A stretch of 64,000 nucleotides of DNA from Eustoma russellianum (taxonomy: Eukaryota; Streptophyta; Magnoliopsida; Gentianales; Gentianaceae): assembly GCA_036186865.1 (NCBI GenBank), contig AP025042.1, positions 30,814,602-30,878,601 on the forward strand, in the 5' to 3' direction. Positions 1 through 9,665 of the stretch are shown here, one piece after another; position 1 is the stretch's first letter; each line of letters begins with the position of its first letter. The translations under genes and the position numbers were made by a program. The notes beneath the pieces are model-generated. The model saw nothing but the letters and a program-made list of their open reading frames with translations. It was not told the origin of the DNA and did not search any database.

Positions 1-1158
1 GGTTCCCCTTTTTCCCTCCTCCATGCACCGCCGGCTGCCCCTTCCCTTTGCCCCCTAGTTTTTTTATATTGCAAGACAATATCATTTACATTCCATCTTG
101 AAAACTTTCTAAAGAAACCTTCAAGCCAACACTTAAACAATTTCTCCATCTCCTTCCATATACACAACTTTTGGCTAACACCTTGAAGCTAGGAGGATCA
201 CTTCAACTATATCTTCAAGCTCAAAGGAGCATCTAGGTAATTCTCCTCCAAGCATCTTAGGTAAATTTTTTATGTCAAGTAATGAAGCTCACTTGATTCC
301 TTCTCATACCAACCAAAACCGTGGCCTTTATAATCAATAGGTGCAAAGCATTCAACTCTTTTAGGTGGTGCCATCTTGTGATATGTGAAGCTCCATTCAA
401 AGCCCACTTTGATAAAAAAATCTAAACTCAAAATAGCTCTATTTTCATCAAAGAATGATTACTAACATTCTTCCCCATTCCTTCAAACCAACCATATGCT
501 CAAGGGTGAAGGAGGGGGAGGACTTCAACTCAACTCATTATATAACCAAGCAAAGAAAAGAGCTTTAGCTTGAAGAGACAAATATAAACTAGATCCTCAT
601 GATTTATTTGAAGGATTAATGACTTGAATGCTTAGATGTTCCTAAGATGTGATCTTTAGTTGAATATATTAAGTTAAAGATTATATCTTAGTGATTTCTT
701 AAGAACAATGCTTTGCATGTGAGTAATTCTTTCAAAGATAGAATCTTTTCTTACATTCAAGGTGATATAAGGCTGTTTTAGTATGAAATAAGGTGTAATC
801 AAGTGGCCCTAGACAAGAATGGCTCTTGGATAGAAGTTAAGAATCATCAAAATGACATGCAAGTGCTAGTTGTAATTTTACAAGTTTACTTGGTAGGATT
901 TAAAATGAACTAGCATGTGAAGGTGTTGCATGTCTAAATAAATGTTGAAAAATGTGTGTATGACCTCTCAAAACTTTCGGCCACAGGGGTGACTATGATA
1001 GTAAACATGGAAACCAAGAAAAATTTTCATGTGTGTGTTTTGCTCAAAATTTTAAATGTGAATGGATATGTTGACACATGCACACGGCCAAGAAGGAGGA
1101 AGAATAATGTGTAACTTAGTTGTACCAAGAATGGACTTAATAATGGCAAAACATCAAA

Positions 1159-1735
1159 CCACTGGAACTGGGCAGAATTGAACAATGTTTTGAATGGCTT
1201 AAAAGTGGATCTTGTAGACCTTCAATAAAGCTGCTTTTTGGTACAAAGTTAGCCTTATGTGCGTAGCAAATATGAGAGTGAGAATTTTGAGAAAATAAGC
1301 TACGGATTATTTTTAATAAAATATTTGGTGGAACTGTTCAGATTGGAAATTCTGGAACTTGGTAGAATTGTATAACGTTTTGAATGGCTTAAAAATGGAT
1401 CTTGTAGACGTTCAATAAAGCTGTTTTTTTGGTATGGTAACAACCTTAGGTGTGTAGTAAATATGTAACTTGGAATTTCTGCAAAATAAGTTATAGATTC
1501 TTTTTGAGGAATTATTTGGTAAAACTGTTCCAACTGAAATCACTGGAACATGGCAGAAATGAGTAACGTGTTGCTTGACCCAAATATGGAACATAGAAAT
1601 ATGCAAATGGGCTACATTTCGATGGGATGCTAGTTTGGTATGTTTAAGACGTCTGTGAGTTGGAATTTTGGTAAAAAGTATTATGGTTTTGTCACAATAG
1701 AATTTTTAATAAATTTGGTCAATCCAGTAACAGCA
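1159..1735 (+). repeat. Degenerate ~190-bp tandem repeat in LTR
   Basis: Three diverged units begin near 1159, 1351 and 1541. Each opens with CTGGAAC..GGCAGAA and contains ATGGCTTAAAA-like and AATAAAGCTG-like blocks, the third most weakly. The same three units occur in the 3' LTR near 13000, 13193 and 13382, so the array predates insertion. Confidence 0.7.
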
Positions 1736-1963
1736 CGTGACCCATTTCAAAAAATAATTAAATGAGCCCTTAAAGGTTATTGGATTGATCTGAAAGTTTT
1801 AGGTTAATCACCTAAGACATAGAGGAGCAAGACCATGTAAATTAATCAAGTTGGTATTAACGTTTTGGTGGGTAATTATGAACATAGAGTAGATGTACTA
1901 AAACTGAAAAATTGGGCAGAACAGGGGATTAAGTTGAAAAGGTTCAATTTGATGGATTTGGAC

Positions 1964-1974
1964 CTATATATACA
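1964..1974 (+). promoter_or_regulatory. Candidate LTR TATA box
   Basis: CTATATATACA lies about 1.3 kb before the LTR end. The matching place in the 3' LTR (about 13807) reads CTATAGATACA, with one change in the core. No transcription start can be seen, so this is only a candidate. Confidence 0.35.
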
Positions 1975-2415
1975 CGGTTTGGGCATGAGTATTAATCATT
2001 AGGGAACTTACTATATTTCCCAGGTTATGGTCCAAATAATTAGGGTTTTAAGGTCTCAAAAGTTAAGGTAATGTTGGTTAGCTTAGCCGGCCCAAGAATA
2101 TGAAGTAGAAATATGGAAATTCTTAGTTTCCGAAACCATGCTTGTTGACATGTTATAAGAAATGCTTACGATTATTCACGTCATGATTTGCATTGCATAT
2201 CATTTCATTTATCATGCATGATCATATGCCACATGAATCTTATTTTATGAATTTTACTTATGCAATCAAGTCTTTCCAAGTAAATACGTTTTTCGTTATG
2301 CATGAAAGTTTTTATGGTCCCATGTTTTAAAGAAAGCTTTATGATTCCTTTTCCAGCCAAGCATGCGACTAACCCGACTCGAGACCCGGGTTTAATTGTT
2401 CTGTTGACATGATGT

Positions 2416-2590
2416 GTTCTGGACCCGTTCAGATCCGGGATTAATTGATCTGATACATGTTCTGGACCCTTTCAGATCCGGATTAATTGATCTGATACAT
2501 GTTCTGGACCCGTCCCAGATTCGGGGTTAATTGGTCTATTGATATGTTCTGGACCCGCTCAGATCCGGAGTTAATTGATCTGACACTCTG
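2416..2590 (+). repeat. 43-bp minisatellite in LTR (four copies)
   Basis: Four units of 42-44 bp start at 2416, 2459, 2501 and 2545; each reads GTTCTGGACCC..CAGAT..CGG..TTAATTG. The 3' LTR carries three such units (about 14258, 14301, 14346), so one unit was gained or lost after insertion. Confidence 0.8.
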
Positions 2591-3289
2591 TTTTTCTGAC
2601 ACGTTATTTTATGGGACCAAAATGATGTTTTGACACGACATGATATCATGCATTGCATTCCGCATAACTCATGAGCACGTCGATATGTTGCATGTTACAG
2701 TTACTGGTAATAAGATATTGTTGGTATAGCATTACCTAAAATTATGCTTAGGCTATATCGTCAAGCAAATCCAGGATTAAAGATCAGGTATGAATTAATA
2801 TTTGAGATTCTTGGGGTATTACATTCATGTTATAATACTTTATTTATTTCATGGTGGTTTATTGTATTCTTGCTGGTGATTTTTATCACTCACAATTTTA
2901 TTTTTCCCCAAAGCAAGATAATGCTAAGATTGAGTGGATCGAGGATGAGCTGAGGATACCATATCCGTAGGCGAGAAAATCTAAAGCAAAGCTTAAGGAC
3001 TTTAGTGCTGTCATGATGTTTGCAGTATAAATTATGCTAAACTCTTTGGAGTACTGGTGATGTGTTTTGTGGACTATTACTTTTGGGGAGATATTACTTT
3101 TGTAAAGCATGTTTACTTTGAAAAGTTTTAATTCTGCCTAAATTTTACTGCCATGTTAAATGTTAGCATGGGAGTCCATGGCTTAAGTTATGGATTTTCG
3201 CATGTTATGCATGACGCTTGGTGCTCTCCTTAGTGAGGTACGGCGGGTGCACCGTATTTAGACAAGGTCTGGGTGCGGAGCGCTACAGG

Positions 3290-3301
3290 TGGTATTAGAG
3301 C
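3290..3301 (+). promoter_or_regulatory. Primer-binding site, initiator tRNA-Met type
   Basis: TGGTATTAGAGC starts two bases after the LTR end at 3287. It differs by one base from the TGGTATCAGAGC site seen in other elements of this window and in many plant LTR elements. Confidence 0.85.
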
Positions 3302-3584
3302 CTAGGCTCTAGATTTCAGGTAGAACGAAGAACTAAGTTATGATCTTAACCGTCTAAGTTTGACTTTAGACCTAAGTCATGATCTTAGATGAGTGATGGC
3401 CTTAGACTAGGACCACTTAGACCGGGTTTAGGATAATTAATTAATCCTAATATTGAAATCCGGATCTATAAGGTATAATGTATCTTTTGTCGTCCTTATT
3501 TAAGATTTTCGGATTACGGTCTCTAGTCAAAATAATTTAGTTTTATTCCGACCTTTAAGTAAATGTTAACACCCTATAGTGCAG
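3302..3584 (+). other. Untranslated leader of the gypsy element
   Basis: Noncoding stretch between primer site and gag start. It has repeated short motifs (CTTAGAC, TGATCTTA) but no ORF or RNA gene that I can support. Confidence 0.6.
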
Positions 3585-4776
3585 ATGGTGAGACCACGTG
3601 GTAGACCTCCTAGAGCACGGCCAGCTACTCAGGAGCCCATTCCTCCGCCACCAGCTCAGGTCCCGCCGCCACCACAGCCGAACCAGAATCCTCCTGTTCA
3701 GAATAATCCACCACCAACACCGTAGGCACCTGTTCCTCCGGTCATCCCTGACATGAATGCCCTTCAGGCATTTTGCCAAGTTGTCACTCAGATAGGACAA
3801 GGCCTAATCCATCAGAATGCTCCACCTCATCCACACCAACCTGTAAGAGATGCCCAATATTACTTCGAGAAGCTTAAGAGGGATAATGTAACACCGTCTG
3901 AGGGAAAGCTAGACCCAGATACCGCGGAGAAGTGGCTAGATGAAGTTGAAAACTATTTTGAGTTAATTCAAACCCCAGACGAGATGAAAGCCCAAGCCAT
4001 CAGACCTTTCCTTATCAGTGAAGCAAATCAATGGTGGAAGATGAATCTGCATCCTTTGCCCAGACCAATTGCCTGGGAGAGATTTTTGCAAGATTTTCAC
4101 AAGTTCTATATTCCTCCATCGGTCAAGTTACAAAAGAGGCATGAGTTTGAATCCCTGAAGCAAGAGCCGGGAATGACGGTAGTTGAGTACGCAAATAAGT
4201 TCATTACATTAGGGAGGTTTCAGCTTGTTACCATGAATGATGAAGAAACAAAAATGCTAAAGTTTGAAAGAGGGCTGAATCTAAGAATCCAGACATGGTT
4301 GGTAATTGCAAATCCCAGGAATTTTGGAGACCTTTTGGATGCATGTTACCGAATTGAGCGAGACATTATCCGATGAGACGTGGGACAAAAGAGGGAAAGA
4401 CAAGGGACTGAAAATGAAAAATACAGAAAGGTATCCAGAAAGAATTTCAGAGCATCAGTTTGTTAGGGACAATCCCAAGGTCAGAATCAGCGCCGCCAGC
4501 AGCACCAGAATAATCAGCAGAAGAATCAGGCGCCACCTCAACAGCCAGCTATACCAGTATGCCCTCAGTGCCAGAAGAGACACATAGGTGAGTGCAGATG
4601 GAAGACGGGTAAATGATTCAAATGCGGAAAAGATGGTCATCTGATTAAGGATTGCCCAGAAAAAGGAGCGCAGCAACAACAACAACAGCAGCCCAAGAAT
4701 CAATGGCCACATGCAAATGCAAGGGTGCATGCCGTGACGGATGCTGATATTGAGGAGACTACAGACGTAATGACTG
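3585..4776 (+). pseudogene. gag: Gypsy gag (capsid and nucleocapsid), broken
   Basis: Gag would form the virus-like particle and package element RNA. The frame opens with ATG at 3585 and a proline-rich N-terminus. It then holds a retrotransposon gag domain (about 3880-4370) with motifs such as AEKWLDEVENYFE and QWWKMN, and a nucleocapsid part with a CPQC..H..C cluster and FKCGKDGHLIKDC. All of this is in one frame with no frameshift, but nonsense codons occur at 3723, 4374 and 4614, and others may exist. The stop at 4614 replaces the first Cys of the CX2CX4HX4C knuckle. The frame ends at an apparent splice donor (4777). Start chosen because it is the first ATG in frame after the leader. Confidence 0.88.
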
Positions 4777-4858
4777 GTAAGATTTAAAGTTTTATGTCTT
4801 CAATACATTTTACTTATACATGCCTATTATATTTCTTAGAAAAATATGCATGGTTCAG
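4777..4858 (+). other. Intron-like interruption 1 (gag/protease junction)
   Basis: Eighty-two AT-rich bases begin GTAAG and end TTCAG. Reading the frame straight through meets stops. Removing the segment joins a codon split 1+2 (G|GA) and gives the continuous run VMTGTILVC, which chromovirus polyproteins usually have here. The exact restoration of both frame and motif is the evidence; splicing itself is inferred. Confidence 0.65.
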
Positions 4859-5280
4859 GAACTATCTTAGTGTGTAGCATACCTGCAAATGTGTTGTTCG
4901 ATAGTGGCGCTAGCCACTCATTTATCTCAAGAAAGTTTGCTAAGAATGTCGATCATAGCCCAGTCAGACTAGAACCACTCTATAGAGTAAAAGTAGCTTG
5001 CGACCAGGTGCTTGTTTCCCATCACATCTTCAGAAATTGGACGCTCGAGTTTGACGATCAGTGGTTTGAGGCTGATTTGATTCTCATATCTATGAATGAT
5101 TTTGACGTGATTCTCGGGATGAATTGGCTCTCAAAGAATCATGCTCACATTGATTGCCAAAGTAGTCAAGTTACAAGTAAGAATCCGACCCGAGATGAAG
5201 TGTCATTCCAAGGAGGAGCTAAGTTAAAAAACCATCCAAGAAAGTTTTTGTTAATGCGGCTCGTGCCAGCCAAGCGTTGA
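4859..5280 (+). pseudogene. Gypsy aspartic protease
   Basis: The retropepsin that would cut the polyprotein. The active-site motif LFDSGASHSFIS is intact (about 4891-4926), followed by the conserved DVILGMNWL block (about 5104-5130) typical of gypsy proteases. From about 5200 the frame shifts: the next conserved block, around SQALKKGHEGF, is read in another frame, so the apparent end at 5280 is a frameshift product. Confidence 0.85.
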
Positions 5281-5349
5281 AGAAAGGCCATGAAGGATTC
5301 TCTGTTTATGTCTTAGGTGCTTAGAAAGCGAGTCCTACTCTTGCACAAG

Positions 5350-6265
5350 TCCCAATTGTTAATGAATACCCTGATGTGTTTCATGATGATTTTCCTGGAC
5401 TACCTCCTGATCGCAAAATTGCGTTCGAGATAAATCTTGTTCCGGGAGCTAAACCTATATCAAAAGCCCCGTATCGGATGGCCCCTGCAGAACTGAAAGA
5501 GCTAAAGGAGCAGTTACCAAGATGCTGGAAAAGAAGCTCCTTCGGCCTAGCGTTTCACCTTGGGGTGCTCTTGTGTTATTCGTAAAGAAGAAAGATGGAA
5601 GTATGCGTTTATGCATCGATTACCGGGAGCTCAAAAAAATCACCATAAAGAACAAGTACCCATTGCCCCGGATTGACGACTTATTCGACCAACTCAGGGT
5701 ATGTAACTAATAAGCTTTAGTTTGATTAGGATATAAATCTTTTCCAAACCCTATCTAAAGCATCTTAATGCAGGGATCCCGAATCTTTAGTAAGATTGAC
5801 CTATGATCTGGATACTTTCAACTGAAGATTAAGGCGGAAGATGTCCCTAAGACTGCTTTCAGAAGCCGCTATGGACACTATGAATTCTTGGTCATGCCCT
5901 TTGGTTTGACCAATGCCCCTGCCACCTTTATGGTCTCATGAATCGAATCTTTCAAGACCAGTTGGACAAGTTCGTAGTGGTCTTCATAGACGACATCTTG
6001 ATTTATTCACCGAAGAAGAGACTCACGCAGCCCATTTGAGGACAGTCTTGAATATTCTAAGAGCAAGACAACTGTATGCAAAGTTTAGCAAATACGAGTT
6101 TTGGCTGCGAAGTCTATCCTTCCTCGGCCATGTCATTTCAGAAGATGGGATTTCAGTGGATCCCAAGAAAATGGAAGCTATCACGGAATGGCCCAGACCA
6201 ACAAATGTTACTGAAGTGAGAAATTTCCTTGGACTAGCCGGGTATTACCGAAAGTTTGTTGAATG
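5350..6265 (+). pseudogene. Gypsy reverse transcriptase
   Basis: RNA- and DNA-dependent polymerase of the element. Recognisable blocks in order: NEYPDVF, DFPGLPPDR, YRMAPAELKELKEQL, SPWGALVLFVKKKDGSMR, CIDYRELKK, PLPRIDDLFDQL, TAFRSRYGHYEFLVMPFGLTN, then the catalytic FIDDILIYS at 5983. A one-base loss near 5515 shifts frame, a stop replaces Arg in the SKIDLRSGY region (about 5802), and there is another frameshift near 5930. The domain is split by an intron-like segment at 5699-5773. Similarity continues to FLGLAGYYRKFVE. Confidence 0.9.
5699..5773 (+). other. Intron-like interruption 2 (within reverse transcriptase)
   Basis: Seventy-five AT-rich bases, GTATGTAAC at the left and TTAATGCAG at the right, with stops in the reading frame. 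Excision gives AGG|GGA and rejoins DQLR with GSRIFSKIDL, a contiguous and well-conserved RT block in gypsy elements. A branch-like ACTAATAA lies near the left end. Splicing is inferred. Confidence 0.65.
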
Positions 6266-6299
6266 ATTCTCAAAGATAGCTGTCCAACTCACTAGATTG

Positions 6300-6758
6300 A
6301 CCTAAAAGAAAACCAAGTTTGAGTGGAGTGTCGACTGTGAAAAGAGTTTCTCGGAGCTAAAAGCGAAGTTGACTTCCGCTCCTATCCTATCTCAGCCCAC
6401 TCTTGGTGAGAAGTACATGGTGTACAGTGATGCTTCAAAGAATGGTCTCGGATGTGTCCTTATGCAGCAAGATAGAGTGATAACTTATGCATCCCGGCAG
6501 TTGAAGCCATTTGAGAAAAACTACCCTGTCCATGATCTTGAGCTTGCCACGGTGATTTTCGCATTAAAGATATGGAGACATTACCCGTATGGAGAGAAGT
6601 GTGAGATCTACACAGACCACAAAAGCTTAAAGTATCTCTTTATCTAGAAAGAGCTCAATATACGGCAGCACAGATGGCTGTAGTTGATCAAAGATTATGA
6701 TCTCTCAATTTAATATCACCCTGAGAAAGCTAATAAGGTTGCTGATGCATTGAGTCGG
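6300..6758 (+). pseudogene. Gypsy RNase H
   Basis: Degrades the RNA strand of the cDNA hybrid. The block YSDASKNGLGCVLMQQ carries the first catalytic Asp; RVITYASRQLKPFEKNYPVHDLEL carries the catalytic Glu region; IYTDHKSLKYLF carries the third Asp. Stops interrupt it near 6646 and 6680, where CAG- and GAG-type codons are expected, and the following QYHP..NKVADALSR block is in another frame. Confidence 0.88.
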
Positions 6759-7830
6759 AAGACCAGCCACCCACGACAACCTCCTTTTCAGCGAGACATG
6801 GAAGAGTTTGGCTTAAAAGAAGTAAATTCGGTGGATGAAGTTCTCGCCAAGTTAGTTCTTATTCCTTCATTGATTGATAGGATTAAAGAGGCTCAAGAGA
6901 ATGATGAAGCTTTAACAAAAACCAAGGAAAGGATGAAAGATAAGCCACGAGATGATTTCGAAGTTCACAGTGATGGCAGTTTATGGTACCGAGGACGATT
7001 ATGTGTACACGAGAACAAAGAAATTAAAGATGAAGTTTTGATGGAAGCTCATAACACTCGATTATCTATACATCCTGGAGCTAATAAGATGTATCAAGAC
7101 CTCAAGCAAAAGTTTTGGTGGCACGGTATGAAGAATCAAATAGCAGAATTTGTTGAGTGATGTTTGATCTGTCAAAGAGTAAAAGCCGAGCACCAAAGAC
7201 CCGCCGGATATTACAACCTTTAGAAGTGCCAGAATGGAAATGGGACAACGTCACCATGTATTTCGTGAACGACCGACCCAAGACTAAGTATGGAAATGAT
7301 GCTATATGGGTCGTTGTGGATCGTTTGACTAAGTCTACCCACTTTTTGGCCATGTCAATTAAGGCATCCATGGAGAAGTTAGCCTCTATGTACATTGACC
7401 AAATTGTTTGTTTGCATGGGGTGTCCGTAAGCATCGTATGCGATCGTGATCCCCGTTTTACGTCGAGATTCTGGACAGCTTTCCAAAAGGCAATGGGCAT
7501 CGAGATTAGATTGAGTTATGTGTTTCATCCTCAAACAGATGGCCAATCAAAGAGAACAATTCAAACCCTTGAGGACATGCTTCGCGCTTACGTTCTTGAT
7601 TTTGGATAAAGCTGGGATAAAAGCCTTATGCTTGTTGAGTTTTCTTACAATAACAGCTTCCACAGATCCATCGGAATGGCACCATACGAAGCGTTGTATG
7701 GTCAAAAATGTTGATCCCCACTCTATTGGGACGAGATTGGAGATAAGATCTATACGGGACCTGACATTGTTGAGCAAACACGGGAAAAGGTGAAGTTGGT
7801 TCAGCAAAGACTAAAAGCAGCACTAGACAG
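6759..7830 (+). pseudogene. Gypsy integrase, catalytic residues lost
   Basis: The enzyme that would insert cDNA into chromosomes. The zinc-binding part is visible (HNTRLSIHPGANK ... CLICQRVKA, about 7050-7190), broken by a stop at about 7158. The core follows with WKWDNVTM, IWVVVDRLTKSTHF and FHPQTDGQS. Two of the three DDE residues are changed: Tyr (7259-7261) stands where the first Asp is expected in MDFV, and Lys (7550-7552) where the Glu of QSERT is expected. The middle Asp in CDRDPRF remains. Frameshifts follow after about 7605. Confidence 0.88.
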
Positions 7831-7837
7831 GACTAAG

Positions 7838-8303
7838 ATATGGGCAGATGAAAGGAGGAGACACCTTAGAGTTTCAAGAAGGAGAGAAAGTTTTCCTAAA
7901 GGTTTCTCCGACCAACGGAGTCAAAAGATTTGGCATCAAAGGCAAGTTGAGCCCAACATTTGTTGGACCTTATGTGGTACTAGAGAGAGTGGGTGAAGTT
8001 GCATATCGCTTGACGTTGCCACCATCTCTTTCTCAGTTACATGATGTATTACATGTTTCCTAACTTCGCCGATATGTTTATGATTCCAGCCACATTCTTA
8101 AAGATCAGCAGTTGAAGGTAGAAGGAGATGCATCCTATGAAAAGGAGCCCCTAAAGATTATCAATTGGAAAGAAAACAAATTAAGAAATAAATCCATACT
8201 CATGGTGAAGGTTCAGTGGGAGCATCATTCGGGAGAAGAAGCCACATGGGAAACGGAGGAAGACATAAAGAGTAGATACCCCATCTTTTTGACTAGTTTC
8301 TGA
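7838..8303 (+). pseudogene. Gypsy integrase C-terminus with chromodomain-like tail
   Basis: Conserved blocks LEFQEGEKVFLKVSP, GPYVVLERVGEVAYRLTLP and SQLHDVLHVS end in a stop at about 8061, where elements normally read on into LRRYV. The last part (8112-8303) contains KIINWKENKLRNKSI and EEATWETEEDIKSRYP, the tail of Tekay-type chromoviruses thought to target chromatin. It ends 24 bp before the polypurine tract. Confidence 0.87.
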
Positions 8304-8327
8304 AGTTTCGAGGACGAAACTTATGAT

Positions 8328-8340
8328 AAGGGGAGGAGGA
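8328..8340 (+). promoter_or_regulatory. Polypurine tract of the gypsy element
   Basis: AAGGGGAGGAGGA directly abuts the 3' LTR start TGTTGTACCCC; it would prime plus-strand DNA synthesis. Confidence 0.9.
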
Positions 8341-9665
8341 TGTTGTACCCCAACTACAATGTACCTGAAACTCGGACAAAGTGACGTAATGCAAATAATG
8401 ATTTCCCCAAGTATATGTTACTTAAGTCAACTTAGCACTTCTTTACTTAAATACTTTTAGTATGGATACTAAATACTAATATAAGGGGATGTCCCAAGGT
8501 ATTGAAATACCTCATGCATTTAAGTCCAAAGACCTTGATCAACCATGGAACAATTTCATTATATAAGGATACCAACATAAATGATCCTCACAAAGTAAGA
8601 TTAAAATCATAATTAAATAAAATAAATAACATTACAAATATATAAGTATGGGATATGATAAATGTGAAAGGACAAAATTACCCTCAAACCCCCCTAAATT
8701 TCGGCCAAAAGCCTTGAGGATTCTAAAATCCTCCACACTATTCTAAATAATTCTTAAAATAATTAATTAAGTTATAATTAAGAATATAAAATAGAAGGCA
8801 TGCAAGAAAGAAATAATAAAATAAGAAAAAAAGGGGGGGCTAGTATGTAAGAAAAGCAAAACCTAGGTTCCCTTTTTTCCCTCCCATATGCACCGGTGGT
8901 TGCTCCTTCCCTTTGCCCCCTAGTTTTTTATATTGCAAGACAACATCATTTCCATTCCATCTTAAACACTTTCTCAAGAAACCTTCAAGCCAACACTTAA
9001 ACAATTTCTCCATCTCCCTCAATATACCCAACTTTCGGCCAACACCTTGAAGCTAGGAGGATCACTTCAACTATCATCTTCAAGATCAAAGGAGCATCTA
9101 GGTAAGTCTCCTTCCAAGCATCTTAGGTAAATTTTCTATGTCAAGTAATGAAGCTCACTTGATTCCTTCTCATACCAACCAAAACCGTGGCCTTCATGTT
9201 CAATAGGTGCAAAGCCTTCAACTCTTTTAGGTGGTGCCATCTTGTGATACTTGAAGCTCCATTCAAAGCCCACTTTGGTAAGAAAATCTAAACTCAAAAT
9301 AGCTCTATTTTCATCAAAGAATGATGACTAACATTCTTCCCCATTCCTTCAAACCAACCGTATGCTCAAGGGTGAAGGAGGAGGAGGATTTCAACTCAAC
9401 TCATTCCATAACCAAGCTAAGAAAAGAGCTTTAGCTTGAAGAGGCAAGTATACACTAGATCCTCATGATTTAATTGAAGGATTAATGACTTGAATGCTTA
9501 GAAGTTCCTAAGATGTGATCGTTAGTTGAATATATTAATTTTAAGATTATATCTAGGTTATTTCTTAAGAACAATGCCTTGCATGTGAGTAATTCTTTCA
9601 AAGATGGAATCTTTTCTTACATGCAAGGTTATATGAGGCTGTTTTAGTATGAAATAAGGTGTAAT
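8341..9665 (+). repeat. 3' LTR of the gypsy element, left segment
   Basis: Starts TGTTGTACCCC after the polypurine tract. From 8866 it is colinear with window base 1 onward. It stops at GTAAT (9661-9665), where a solo LTR is inserted. Confidence 0.92.

Larger units (their letters stand above)
1..3287 (+). repeat. 5' LTR of the gypsy element (partial)
   Basis: Base 1 aligns with about 8866 of the 3' LTR, and colinear similarity continues to the shared end in CTACA/TTACA just before the primer site. No protein gene is supported inside it; the short ORFs here are chance. It holds a TATA-like box, a roughly 190-bp degenerate repeat and a 43-bp minisatellite. Confidence 0.92.

Noticed and set aside
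3555..3800. Minus-strand Arg/Trp-rich ORF opposite gag
   Set aside because: It is the antisense of the proline-rich gag N-terminus; composition follows from the coding strand.
7102..7500. 132-residue minus-strand ORF across the integrase
   Set aside because: Fully antisense to the gypsy integrase core, which has clear motifs.
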